DNA of 38,676 bases from an uncultured Roseburia sp. GTDB lineage: Bacteria > Bacillota > Clostridia > Lachnospirales > Lachnospiraceae. The stretch lies in NCBI GenBank assembly GCA_947383215.1, contig CANDCP010000031.1:1-38676 (forward strand). Direction: 5' to 3'. The notes beneath the pieces were generated by a model that was not told the DNA's origin, did no database searches, and saw only the letters and a program-made list of their open reading frames with translations. The translations under genes and the position numbers were made by a program. Positions 18,252 to 27,197 of this stretch are shown piece by piece; the stretch's first letter is position 1, and every line of letters starts with the position of its first letter.

Positions 18252-19238
18252 TCACATCCCGCCGAGCAGCGCCCGGATCTCATCCACGCCAAGCCATTCC
18301 GAATTATTACCGGAATTATATTCAAACCCTTCTTCCACTTTCTTTCCGCCCGGAATCAGTTTCTCTTCGCCCCACCAGTTATAATGCGGATAGATAATGT
18401 AATGTTTTTTATATTCGTACGTTGTCGCGGAATCCTCTCTTGTCACCATCACTTCGTGAAGCTTTTCTCCCTCGCGAATCCCGACCTCCGGCATCTCGCA
18501 TCCCGGCAGCATTGCCTGCGCCAGGTCCGTAATCTGAAAAGACGGAATTTTGGAAATAAATGTCTCTCCGCCTCTCGCCTCTTCCAGCGCTTTAATGACC
18601 AGCTCTACCCCCTGCTCCAGGCTGATCCAGAACCTCGTCATGCGGTAATCCGTAATCGGCAGCTCTTTTCCGCCGTTTTCGATGATCTGTCTGAAAAACG
18701 GAATCACGGAACCTCTGCTTCCCGCCACATTTCCATAGCGAACAACCGCAAAGCGGACATCCTTCGCCCCCGAATACGCGTTCGCCGCAATAAAAAGCTT
18801 GTCCGATACCAGCTTTGTCCCACCGTACAGATTGATCGGGTTGACCGACTTATCGGTAGACAACGCGACGACTCTCTTTACGCCCGGCGTATCCAAGACG
18901 GCGTTTACTACGTTGATCGCGCCGTCTATATTCGTCCTTACCGCCTCGATCGGATTATATTCGCAAGCCGGAACCTGTTTTAACGCCGCCGCATGAATCA
19001 CATAATCCACGCCGTCTAAAGCGCGGAGCAGCCGCTCTTTATCGCGGACGTCTCCAATAAAAAAACGCATAATGTCTTCCTGCCGTTTAAATTTATTTGC
19101 CATGTGAAACTGCTTAAACTCATCCCTGGAATAAATAATGATTTTCTTTGGCCGATAATGCCTTAAGACATATTCCGTAAAGTGGTTCCCAAAGGAACCC
19201 GTTCCTCCCGTAATCAGTACTGTTTTTCCGTTCAGCAT
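18252..19238 (-). CDS. pseB: UDP-N-acetylglucosamine 4,6-dehydratase (inverting), PseB
   Basis: 328 residues, close to PseB of Helicobacter and Campylobacter along its length. It converts UDP-GlcNAc to UDP-4-keto-6-deoxy-AltNAc, the first step to pseudaminic acid. Shared motifs are LITGGTGSFGNHF, IIYSRDEFKQFHMA, FFIGDVRDKERL, HAAALKQVPACEYNP, STDKSVNPINLYGGTKL, RYGNVAGSRGSVIPFF, PITDYRMTRFWISLEQG and the C-terminal GEKLHEVMV. It is the first gene of the nonulosonic-like module in transcription order. Confidence 0.95.
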   Translation of the reverse strand: MLNGKTVLITGGTGSFGNHFTEYVLRHYRPKKIIIYSRDEFKQFHMANKFKRQEDIMRFFIGDVRDKERLLRALDGVDYVIHAAALKQVPACEYNPIEAVRTNIDGAINVVNAVLDTPGVKRVVALSTDKSVNPINLYGGTKLVSDKLFIAANAYSGAKDVRFAVVRYGNVAGSRGSVIPFFRQIIENGGKELPITDYRMTRFWISLEQGVELVIKALEEARGGETFISKIPSFQITDLAQAMLPGCEMPEVGIREGEKLHEVMVTREDSATTYEYKKHYIIYPHYNWWGEEKLIPGGKKVEEGFEYNSGNNSEWLGVDEIRALLGGM

Positions 19239-19266
19239 AATACTTCCTCTCTGCCATAGAAATTGG

Positions 19267-20430
19267 CTATCCTTCCGATATTGTTTTTTTATAAAATTCC
19301 AGATAATTTTCTGCCATTTTCTCCATTGTGAAACGTTTTGCGTAATTTTTTATATATTCGCTGTCCCATTGCTTTTTATACCACTCATGGATTGCCTCCG
19401 CCATAGATGCATCGCTATGGGAACCTGCAAGACAAACTACCTTCGGATCATTTAAATCATCCGCACACTCAGAGTCGGCATACATAATGACCGGCAGACC
19501 GTAGGCAATCGCCTCTAATGCGGAAATACTCAACCCTTCCGCATAGCTGGGCATAATTAACGCATCTGCGATCGAATAATACCGCTTCATTTCCTCATTC
19601 TGCAATACGCCTGCGTACAACATACAATCCGTTAAATTCAGTTTTTCAATTTCATCTGTTATATTGTACGTAGATCGCACCGCCATTTTTCCGCAAAAAA
19701 TAACATAAACCTTTTCCCTCAGGCACGCGTCCTGCTGAAAAACCCGCAACAACTGAATTTGATTCTTTCTGGCGCCTATGGTTCCCGCACACAATAAAAT
19801 TTTTTTATTACAAATACCAAGCTCCTTTTTTAAATTGCTATTACGGTACTCGGCCGTAAAATCCGTACCGTTTCGTATAGGCACCAGTCGTTTTTCATCA
19901 TAATCCTTATAGTCTTCCAGGATTTTTCTTTTCATGCCGTTACTTACCGTAATAATTTTTATATCAGACAGCTCTAACAGCTTTTTTGAAACTCTGTGCA
20001 CACTTTCATTTTCGCCGTATTCTGCTCTTTTTCCCTCATATAAATGACACGTGATAACATAAGGGATCTTCATTTTAGCGCACACATTCTTGATAATTGA
20101 TTCTGCCAAATCCCCATAATCATGAAAATTAATGATATCAGGCTGAATTTTTTTTACAGCCTTTTCAAAGATTTCTGTCATATAAGCAATGTATCCTTGA
20201 TTATCGCCCTTCACATTTTTTTGAGTTATATCGTAATCTGTTTTTACGATTTTTATGTTTCCAATCAGAAGCTCCGGCTCAATCACCTGTCCCAAAAACA
20301 AATAGGATTCATGTTGTTTTCCTATGTAATTACACAAATTTCTTACGACCAATCCTCCTCCCGAATAATTTTCATTAAAAGGCTTTAGGTTTGAATCATA
20401 GATATACCATGCATACGATAAAACTCTCAT
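19267..20430 (-). CDS. GT4-family glycosyltransferase
   Basis: 387 residues, GT-B fold. The N-terminal half begins MRVLSYAWYIYD and holds SGGGLVVRNLCNYI and INFHDYGDLAES; the C-terminal donor domain has KKILLCAGTIGARKNQ and the ExxE-like DALIMPSYAEGLSISALEAIAYGLPVI split over the sugar-nucleotide site. GGAGG lies 6 nt upstream of the ATG. It is visibly more A/T-rich than the sugar-biosynthesis genes that follow, like its two upstream neighbours. Probably a retaining transferase acting on the lipid- or protein-linked glycan; the donor is unknown. Confidence 0.87.
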   Translation of the reverse strand: MRVLSYAWYIYDSNLKPFNENYSGGGLVVRNLCNYIGKQHESYLFLGQVIEPELLIGNIKIVKTDYDITQKNVKGDNQGYIAYMTEIFEKAVKKIQPDIINFHDYGDLAESIIKNVCAKMKIPYVITCHLYEGKRAEYGENESVHRVSKKLLELSDIKIITVSNGMKRKILEDYKDYDEKRLVPIRNGTDFTAEYRNSNLKKELGICNKKILLCAGTIGARKNQIQLLRVFQQDACLREKVYVIFCGKMAVRSTYNITDEIEKLNLTDCMLYAGVLQNEEMKRYYSIADALIMPSYAEGLSISALEAIAYGLPVIMYADSECADDLNDPKVVCLAGSHSDASMAEAIHEWYKKQWDSEYIKNYAKRFTMEKMAENYLEFYKKTISEG

Positions 20431-20463
20431 CCTCTTCCTCCAAAATACGATAAAAACAATCGC

Positions 20464-22377
20464 TTATCCCTTACAGAGCTCCTTAAACTCCCTGCTCTTA
20501 TATAAAATGTCGGGCCTCCAGGCATCCAATTCCTCAAACAAATTTTCCAGAACCGCATAAACAGATCGATGTTTTTCCTCACTCCAGCCCTCCATATACT
20601 CTTTATACATCCATATCCCGGCTCGTTTTCCGATTGCCAGTAATTCACATCTTGTAAAATTCAAATAATCCTTTTCAAAAAAAATATCGCTGGTATAAAA
20701 TTTTTTTGAATCATAGATCAAATAATGCATCGCATAAAATTGTTCCAGCCCCATCTCGTCATTTTTATCTTTTAAATCTTTTAAATGAAATATCAAATCA
20801 TCATACTCTTCTTTTGTTTTTGGATTCCAGTTAAAATCAAAATTTTCATGCGGATTTTTCCCTGCATTTATAACCTGAATCCCGATCACCGGATATTCAT
20901 GCCCTATTGTTCCACATACCGTTAACGCAAACTTTGCTCCCTCGTTCTTTAGCTGCACGGGTGAAACGTGATTCTCTATGAGTTTAATACGCGTATATTT
21001 TTTTAACAATTTATCTATGATAATAAAATCTCTTTTCGACGCGCACGGATGCATTTTCAAATACCACTCATACTCAGATGTTTTGTCCGACAGTTCCCCC
21101 AAATGGCATAGCCATGAGAAATAATTGTCATCAAAAATCTGCTCTCCGGAATGATAACAATCCTCCTCAAATATATGCGGACAAATGATGATCTTTATTT
21201 TGTCATTATCATTAAGAACCCTTTCCGCCTTAATCTCCTCACTAAATGAGAATTTATCTCTATCCATTAACGAAACTTCGTCAGAACATCCATTCACTCT
21301 CATTTCTATATGCCGTTTTGCCCATTCCAAAGCCACTTCTTTCTCATGTTCGGTAAGCTGATTCCACATTTTTTTATAATAATTGCAGTTTTCAGAATGG
21401 CAATAGTTAAATTTCATTTTCGATATCTTCCAGCCATCGACCGAATACGTCGGAATTTTATAACTGACCGCAATATCCCTAATATAACCGTCCCATGAAA
21501 CTCCGTCCCCCAGCAGCACCGCTTTTACACTGTTCGTCTCAAAATACGCTCTCCAGAAAACAATCGTAGCTACTGATTTTTTTAGAAACTCATACATTTT
21601 TATACTTCTAATATCAAAATCGGGAACCTGCGTTCTTAAAAAATCTCTTATTATAGTGGTGCCGAAATGTATTCCATATATTGTGATTTCTCTCCATTCA
21701 CTCCATGAATTTAAATTTTTCCAGAGATTATTTGTTATTTCCTCCACTTCTATCTGATTCACAAAAGATGGATCCACTAAATCTACCATATTTACTGCCT
21801 GATAAATCCTTTTAACTATCGGAGATGCGTTCGAAACATCTGCTCCAAATCTAAAATATCCATAAATTGACGCATTATATTTTTCTGCAAAATAATTCGC
21901 ACAATAACCGTATTTAATTGCGGCAAGATCGCATCGATTATCAAACGCTATAAGGACCTTATTTTCTCTGTCCAACAATTTATGAGACTTCCATATCTTT
22001 TGTAAAAATTCTATGTATTGTTCCACCACGTCATCGCTGTGAAAAAGTCTCCATTCATCCCAAACATAGAATTCCTCGCCGGCTGTATAGCCCAGACTCT
22101 CCAGCTGTTTTTCTATCTCTTTATAAAAACGTCCCGCTGCAATCAAAATTATATGGTTATCACTTTTTTGATATTGGTCAATACTGATAATTTCTTTATT
22201 TCTAAATTTATTCCCCGCACCAAAACGCTTATTGTCAATAAACGCATTAATGAAGCTGTCTATATTTACAGATTCACAGACCTGCTCCGCGTCTACACCG
22301 GTTCCAAATATGTACAGACGTTTTCCATTATGCAATAAGTTCATCAATTCATGATTCGCTATATATTGTTTGCTCAA
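20464..22377 (-). CDS. Capsule-type polysaccharide biosynthesis protein with N-terminal Rossmann-like module
   Basis: 637 residues, function not firmly recognised. The N-terminal ~110 residues start KRLYIFGTGVDAEQVCE and contain AFIDNKRFG and IILIAAGRFYKEI, the same small Rossmann-like module carried by three other proteins in the operon. The rest has a GT-B-like look, with IIICPHIFEEDCYHS, YLKMHPC, and LTVCGTIGHEYPVIGIQVINAG near the C-terminus, similar to capsule surface-carbohydrate proteins. A TTG start with GGTGG 6 nt upstream is used. Strongly A/T-rich. A transferase acting on a glycan or glycan-phosphate is the likely role. Confidence 0.6.
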   Translation of the reverse strand: MSKQYIANHELMNLLHNGKRLYIFGTGVDAEQVCESVNIDSFINAFIDNKRFGAGNKFRNKEIISIDQYQKSDNHIILIAAGRFYKEIEKQLESLGYTAGEEFYVWDEWRLFHSDDVVEQYIEFLQKIWKSHKLLDRENKVLIAFDNRCDLAAIKYGYCANYFAEKYNASIYGYFRFGADVSNASPIVKRIYQAVNMVDLVDPSFVNQIEVEEITNNLWKNLNSWSEWREITIYGIHFGTTIIRDFLRTQVPDFDIRSIKMYEFLKKSVATIVFWRAYFETNSVKAVLLGDGVSWDGYIRDIAVSYKIPTYSVDGWKISKMKFNYCHSENCNYYKKMWNQLTEHEKEVALEWAKRHIEMRVNGCSDEVSLMDRDKFSFSEEIKAERVLNDNDKIKIIICPHIFEEDCYHSGEQIFDDNYFSWLCHLGELSDKTSEYEWYLKMHPCASKRDFIIIDKLLKKYTRIKLIENHVSPVQLKNEGAKFALTVCGTIGHEYPVIGIQVINAGKNPHENFDFNWNPKTKEEYDDLIFHLKDLKDKNDEMGLEQFYAMHYLIYDSKKFYTSDIFFEKDYLNFTRCELLAIGKRAGIWMYKEYMEGWSEEKHRSVYAVLENLFEELDAWRPDILYKSREFKELCKG

Positions 22378-22394
22378 AAATATCCACCCGCCTA

Positions 22395-23609
22395 TTAAAG
22401 ATTACTTAACATCAAATCTACCACATTCTCACTTGCATGTCCGTCCTCGAAAATTCCGACTCTCTCAATAAACTCTGACGCCTTTTTTCGATAAAGCTCC
22501 TCATCAAAATCCGCAATATTTTTTATCAAATCAGCGCTATTTTGCGCAACTGAAAAGGGAATCTCATCCGGATCAAACATAAGCGTCCCTCTATCTGCTA
22601 TATAATCATCCAGATCATCCGCATAAATAAACCCCGGCTGTCCAGTGAGGAATCCTTCAAAAATCACCGTAGAATAATCTGTAATGACAGCATCGGTAGC
22701 CGCCATAATCTCTGCCATATCCGGTCTGAGGCTTACGTCGATCAGCCGGCCGCTTTTTTCTGATACCGGAAATTCCTTCATAAAATCAGACAGCTGCGGA
22801 TGCAGACGCAAAAAAACATACCATGTTCCATCAAATTTTTTTTCGAATGCGGCTATCAAACGATTAAAATCTAAATTCACCGTTTCTATACTTACGCTTC
22901 TATGTGTACTCTGGCTGCCGCCACGAAATGTAGGCGCATACAGACAAATTTTTGCGTCTGCGGGAATCCCATACTCTTTTCTCAATTGAATATGTTTTTT
23001 TTCAACACCGGAAAACAAGATGTCACACCGGGGCGATCCCGTCTCCCTGATTTCCCCATCATAAATCAAACCATCGCGCCACATATTCGTACACCATCGG
23101 CTTCCGGACAATGCATAATCTATCATATCCGAGTCCGATTTACTCACAAGATACGCAATTTTCGAAAACTTATCCCCTCTGTATTTTCCAATTGGTTTTA
23201 AGGAAATGCTTCCATGCCACGTCTGAAAGTATTTCGTGCCTCTCCTCTTTTTCGTTCCATAAAATGTTCTGGTATTTGCCACCCAACATTTAGCGGTAGA
23301 GAGATGATAAGCGCGCGACCACAACGTGTTTTTTACTTTCTTTATCTCAGCCGGAAATTCCTTCTTCAAATCTTCAACCAGCCAGACAATTTCAAAGTTC
23401 GTCTCTCCCAATCGATTTCTTCTTAAAATCTCCTCCGCCACATATCTGGGGCTGCACGCGTATCCGCCGCTCCCCTCGAATGTCCACATAACAATCTTTG
23501 TCTTTTTTATAGGAAAGACGCGACAGATATAATATGCCAGACTACGTCGAAACGCCTGAAATCTCCGCATACGTATATATTTTTCCTCTGAACTTCTATT
23601 TCTGCCCAT
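22395..23609 (-). CDS. CDP-glycerol glycerophosphotransferase family protein (TagB/TagF-like)
   Basis: 404 residues of the Glyphos_transf family, which transfer polyol-phosphate from CDP-polyols to wall or surface polymers. The hallmarks are FQTWHGSISLKPIG (catalytic His), RETGSPRCDIL, LYAPTFRGG, FLRLHPQL and AVITDYSTVIFEGFLTG. An N-terminal basic, amphipathic stretch (RRFQAFRRSLAYYICRVF) fits peripheral membrane binding as in TagF. A later ATG at 23570 is possible. With a TagD-like enzyme two genes upstream, it likely adds glycerol-phosphate or a similar group to the glycan. Confidence 0.88.
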   Translation of the reverse strand: MGRNRSSEEKYIRMRRFQAFRRSLAYYICRVFPIKKTKIVMWTFEGSGGYACSPRYVAEEILRRNRLGETNFEIVWLVEDLKKEFPAEIKKVKNTLWSRAYHLSTAKCWVANTRTFYGTKKRRGTKYFQTWHGSISLKPIGKYRGDKFSKIAYLVSKSDSDMIDYALSGSRWCTNMWRDGLIYDGEIRETGSPRCDILFSGVEKKHIQLRKEYGIPADAKICLYAPTFRGGSQSTHRSVSIETVNLDFNRLIAAFEKKFDGTWYVFLRLHPQLSDFMKEFPVSEKSGRLIDVSLRPDMAEIMAATDAVITDYSTVIFEGFLTGQPGFIYADDLDDYIADRGTLMFDPDEIPFSVAQNSADLIKNIADFDEELYRKKASEFIERVGIFEDGHASENVVDLMLSNL

Positions 23610-23615
23610 AACCTT

Positions 23616-24653
23616 TTATCCAATCAAATTTAAAAAACGCTCCAGACAATATACCAAAAGCTTTTGCTCTCCCGTTAATCCATTCGTACATCCCGCAAGC
23701 AGCTCGTCTCTTTTTGGTCCCTCCCATTCCTTCATCCAGTCTTCCGCCGGTCTGGACATGGGAAGTTTCTCCGGGATACGCAAAGACGGATATCTCATTT
23801 TAAATAATTCCCGAATCAAATATTTTGGTTCTCCGTTGCGTACCCGCTGCAGATCTAATGGCTCCGCCATTTTCAATTTTTCATATGGATCCACGAAATC
23901 GATCCCCGCACATCGAAACGCATTTGTAAGAGCTCCTGCAGCAGACGCAGCATACGGACCGGCAATAAACCGGATAAAATCAATTCCGTCCTCGCCTGTA
24001 CGGTATAAATCATATACAGACGACATGTCTACGGGATCCCTGACAACTTTTTTGGGATCTACAAAACTATATCGTTCTACCCATTCATCATATGTCCAGT
24101 CTCTCGATAAGAGTCGATCCATCCCGCCAAACTCCGTGTCTGCACAATCGCCATATACAATACAGGAGGCCCCATTCTGCTTTGCAAGTTTTGCCAGCTT
24201 GTATGCCTGCGGCTCATTCGGAATAATAGGCGACCCATCATGCAACATCAACTCATCCATAGTTGATGTATAATCATCCCAGGAAACGTCAACTACAATA
24301 TGCTCTAAATTATAGATTTCACAGTACTTCTTAGCCTGCTCTGTCTCATCTACCGCGCCGTTCCCAATGCAGCGCGCCGTATATGCCTTTGTTCCGGCAG
24401 GCATATAGGATGCCAGTATCGCCGAATCCATTCCGCCGCTGAGCAAAACTGCCGCATGCTTCAGATCAACGCCGGAAAGAATCCTTTTAATATTTTCATC
24501 GATTTCGCCGGCTGTTTTACACGGAATTTTATCCTCGTCATCGACAGACTCATGGTCACGGTGCATCATGCCCTCTTTAAAACATCTGTTTTTATCATAC
24601 ACGTATCGAAATGTAAGATATGAACTCATACAATAGTTTTTATCTACTATCAT
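23616..24653 (-). CDS. Stand-alone asparagine synthase-like ATP-pyrophosphatase
   Basis: About 345 residues. The PP-loop AVLLSGGMDSAILASYM and GDCADTEFGGMDRLL match the C-terminal synthetase domain of AsnB-type enzymes, but the N-terminal glutaminase domain is missing. The protein would adenylate a carboxylate and join it to an amine or ammonia from another source. In a glycan operon this may be amide formation on a uronic or nonulosonic acid, or acylation of an amino sugar. The start at 24653 has AAAGG about 10 nt upstream; a GTG at 24674 is an alternative. Substrate unknown. Confidence 0.75.
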   Translation of the reverse strand: MIVDKNYCMSSYLTFRYVYDKNRCFKEGMMHRDHESVDDEDKIPCKTAGEIDENIKRILSGVDLKHAAVLLSGGMDSAILASYMPAGTKAYTARCIGNGAVDETEQAKKYCEIYNLEHIVVDVSWDDYTSTMDELMLHDGSPIIPNEPQAYKLAKLAKQNGASCIVYGDCADTEFGGMDRLLSRDWTYDEWVERYSFVDPKKVVRDPVDMSSVYDLYRTGEDGIDFIRFIAGPYAASAAGALTNAFRCAGIDFVDPYEKLKMAEPLDLQRVRNGEPKYLIRELFKMRYPSLRIPEKLPMSRPAEDWMKEWEGPKRDELLAGCTNGLTGEQKLLVYCLERFLNLIG

Positions 24654-24678
24654 TTTCCTATTTCCTTTCTTCACTTTC

Positions 24679-25110
24679 TCACAGCCGCATTACACAATTA
24701 TCTTTCTCACCGCGAAGAATCGTCGACGATATATTTGGCGTATGCGGAAGATAAATTACTTTCACACCTTTCCCTAATCCTTCCAGATCTTTTTCCGTCT
24801 GAATCCATCTTTTATCGCCCTTCCAGTCGTCGCCAATAAATACAGCGTCAAAATGATACTTATGGCAAAGCTCAACTTTATCTAAAGTTGAAACAATTAT
24901 ACACATATCCACACTTTTTAAATTACGGACAATTTCCGCCCGCTCCAGCTCTCCTATAACAGGAGTCTTATTTTTATATTTCATTACAAGATCATCTGAA
25001 TTCACGCCGACAATCAACGTTTCACACTGCTCCTTTGCACGGTTTATTAATTTCAGATGTCCTATATGAAACATATCAAAAACTCCCTGTGTATACCCTA
25101 CCTTGTACAT
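24679..25110 (-). CDS. TagD-like cytidylyltransferase (glycerol-3-phosphate type)
   Basis: 143 residues, a small HxGH nucleotidyltransferase like TagD (about 129 residues), which makes CDP-glycerol. The motif GVFDMFHIGHLKLINRA and the C-terminal NISSTILRGE (ISSTxL signature) are both present; FIGDDWKGD fits. AGGAG lies 10 nt before ATG 25110; a TTG eight residues earlier abuts the upstream stop and is less likely. It should supply the CDP-polyol used by the TagF-like proteins in the operon. The polyol (glycerol or a relative) is inferred. Confidence 0.87.
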   Translation of the reverse strand: MYKVGYTQGVFDMFHIGHLKLINRAKEQCETLIVGVNSDDLVMKYKNKTPVIGELERAEIVRNLKSVDMCIIVSTLDKVELCHKYHFDAVFIGDDWKGDKRWIQTEKDLEGLGKGVKVIYLPHTPNISSTILRGEKDNCVMRL

Positions 25111-25134
25111 ACAAGTGCTTCTCCTATCTCTCAA

Positions 25135-25860
25135 TCACAAATATGCCTCCGGCTCATTCAGTATCACATCCGTAATTCCAAGCTTTTCTAATGCGTCCAG
25201 ATCCAGCCTGGTCCCCGTCGGCTTCTCGGGATATAAATGCCCCGAAAAATATGCGCGCACCGTAAGCCCTTCAAGCTCTTTCCTGGACAGATCCATTCCC
25301 CGCCAATACGGATGAAGCGCATCGGCGCCGCAGCCTCCGTTTCTTTTATACAGACAATCCGATACTTTTCCGTCTAAAATCCCAAGCTCAGAAGCAGGCG
25401 CCAGCTTTCTGAGCCTTTCCAGTGAAAACGCATAAAACGACGAATACATAACGGACTCCTGCAGGCCTTTCCTGCGCACGAGATCCACGATCGCTTCCTC
25501 CATCCCCTCATATGGGACGACGCTGTTTTTCAGCTCTATATTCAGCCTGAGATTTTCTTTTAGTCTTTCCTGCAGCAAATCAAATACCTCTTCCATTGTC
25601 GGTATCTGCTCCCACTTCCCATTTCCTGCATCTATTTTTAACCGTTTGAGCTCGGCTAGCGTGAATCCCCTCACTTCACCGATTCCATCCGTCGTCCGAT
25701 CTACCCGCTCGTCATGACATACAACCACATAACCGTCTTTTGTAAGCTGGATATCCAGCTCAATCCCGGCAAGTCCCTTTAACGCCGCCGCTTTTTCAAA
25801 TGCCGTGAGGGTATTCTCCGGATATCTCTGACTGCATCCCCTGTGTGCCCATATCTTCAT
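25135..25860 (-). CDS. Glycerophosphodiester phosphodiesterase (UgpQ/GDPD family)
   Basis: 241 residues, full GDPD TIM barrel. The catalytic region IWAHRGCSQRYPENTLTAFE, then IELDIQLTKDGYVVVCHDE, holds the metal and catalytic His/Glu/Asp residues. It hydrolyses glycerophosphodiesters to glycerol-phosphate and an alcohol. No signal peptide, so cytosolic. It overlaps the upstream fusion gene by ATGA. Placed between two cytidylyltransferases, it may release the glycerol-phosphate that is then activated with CTP, or edit polyol-phosphate groups. This linkage is inference. Confidence 0.9.
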   Translation of the reverse strand: MKIWAHRGCSQRYPENTLTAFEKAAALKGLAGIELDIQLTKDGYVVVCHDERVDRTTDGIGEVRGFTLAELKRLKIDAGNGKWEQIPTMEEVFDLLQERLKENLRLNIELKNSVVPYEGMEEAIVDLVRRKGLQESVMYSSFYAFSLERLRKLAPASELGILDGKVSDCLYKRNGGCGADALHPYWRGMDLSRKELEGLTVRAYFSGHLYPEKPTGTRLDLDALEKLGITDVILNEPEAYL

Positions 25861-27197
25861 ACGTTCCGGTTCTCCATCTCTAAAAATTGTTCCATCAGCT
25901 GCGCCATAACGACCGACTCGCTGCGTGTCAATTTAAATTCGCTGCTGCTGTTTCCGTTTATCATCGACAAGAAATCACTGATCTCATAGCGCAGCCCGTC
26001 ACCCAAAAAACGTTCCGTATATTTTTCTACCTCCAACGGATTTTCATAGTGAACTTCAAAATACGTTGTCTTCCACCACGGCGCTTCCGCGATAATATAT
26101 CCTTTCGTCCCGGCGATCAAAAGCCTTCCCTCTGATTTCACGCCTAACCCGCAGGTACCGGTTGAGATCCCGTTCGGATAATTCAGAGAAATCCTGGTAA
26201 AAAGGTCAATTCCGTTCTCCGCGCGTATCGCGTCAAACCGGACGTCCTTAAAGTTCTCTCCGAACAGTTTTAAAATCGGAAGCATGATATAACTGCCCAT
26301 CTCGGTGAAGCTGCCGCCATATACCGTATCCGTCAGCTCTCTGCGCTCTGGGTCTTCAATTTTCGTAAAGCAGGCCTCAACGTTTCGTATGCTTCCGATT
26401 ATACCGCTGCACGCGATCCCGATTAATTTATTGAATCCCGGACAATAGGCGGTCTTAATGCCCTCAAATAAAATCAGTCCTCTTTTTTTCGCTTCGCGAA
26501 ACACCTCCTCCGCCTGCGCCCGCACAAGCACCATCGGTTTTTCGCACAGAACATGCTTATTGTGCTGAAGGGCCGATTTGATATATGCATAATGCGTTTC
26601 ATGCGGGGACGCAATATAGACAATGTCGACTGCCGCGTAGAAATCTTCCAAATCCTCATACGCATCGATCTTCCATTTTTCCGCAAACTTTTTTGCGCTC
26701 TGTCTATGCGGATTATAAACGCCCTGCGTGCTTACGCCGCTGACAAGCTTTACCTCCGGAACAAACCGTTCCGCAATCCGCCCCGTCCCGATAATGCCGA
26801 TTCTCTGTATCCGGCTGTTTTTCTCTCTGAGCATCGTGCTTGAAATATTTTTCGTGCGCTCCAGATAGACAACCTCGCAGTAATCTTTCAAATAATCAAA
26901 CTCCCCCGTCCAATCCGAACCGACGGTAAAAATATCAATCCCATACTTTTTTACGTCGCTAAACTTCTGCCCCCGCGATTCCTCTATAATCACCTCGTCC
27001 GCAAATCCTGTCTTTCTGACATTTTCAATGCGCGTCATCAGCGGATCGACTACATTCAATTTTCCCCTTGTCTTGTCGTACGCCTCGGTTGTGACGCCGA
27101 CAATCAGATAATCTCCGAGCGCCTTTGCCCTTTGAAGCAGCCGGTAATGTCCTTCGTGAAAGAGGTCAAACGTCCCGTATGTAATTACCTTTTTCAT
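25857..27197 (-). CDS. Fusion of TagD-like cytidylyltransferase and Gfo/Idh/MocA oxidoreductase
   Basis: 446 residues with two complete enzymes. Residues 1-130: cytidylyltransferase with TYGTFDLFHEGHYRLLQRA, FTVGSDWTGEFDYL and NISSTMLRE. Residues 131-446: Gfo/Idh/MocA dehydrogenase with IGIIGTGRIAERFVP (NAD(P) site), YIASPHETHYAYIKSAL and HVLCEKPM (catalytic Lys). It overlaps genes on both sides by 4 bp (ATGA). A likely meaning is that a polyol-phosphate or keto-sugar is oxidised or reduced and then coupled to CMP. The pairing with GDPD and TagF-like genes points to an unusual CDP-polyol. Product unknown. Confidence 0.88.
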   Translation of the reverse strand: MKKVITYGTFDLFHEGHYRLLQRAKALGDYLIVGVTTEAYDKTRGKLNVVDPLMTRIENVRKTGFADEVIIEESRGQKFSDVKKYGIDIFTVGSDWTGEFDYLKDYCEVVYLERTKNISSTMLREKNSRIQRIGIIGTGRIAERFVPEVKLVSGVSTQGVYNPHRQSAKKFAEKWKIDAYEDLEDFYAAVDIVYIASPHETHYAYIKSALQHNKHVLCEKPMVLVRAQAEEVFREAKKRGLILFEGIKTAYCPGFNKLIGIACSGIIGSIRNVEACFTKIEDPERRELTDTVYGGSFTEMGSYIMLPILKLFGENFKDVRFDAIRAENGIDLFTRISLNYPNGISTGTCGLGVKSEGRLLIAGTKGYIIAEAPWWKTTYFEVHYENPLEVEKYTERFLGDGLRYEISDFLSMINGNSSSEFKLTRSESVVMAQLMEQFLEMENRNV

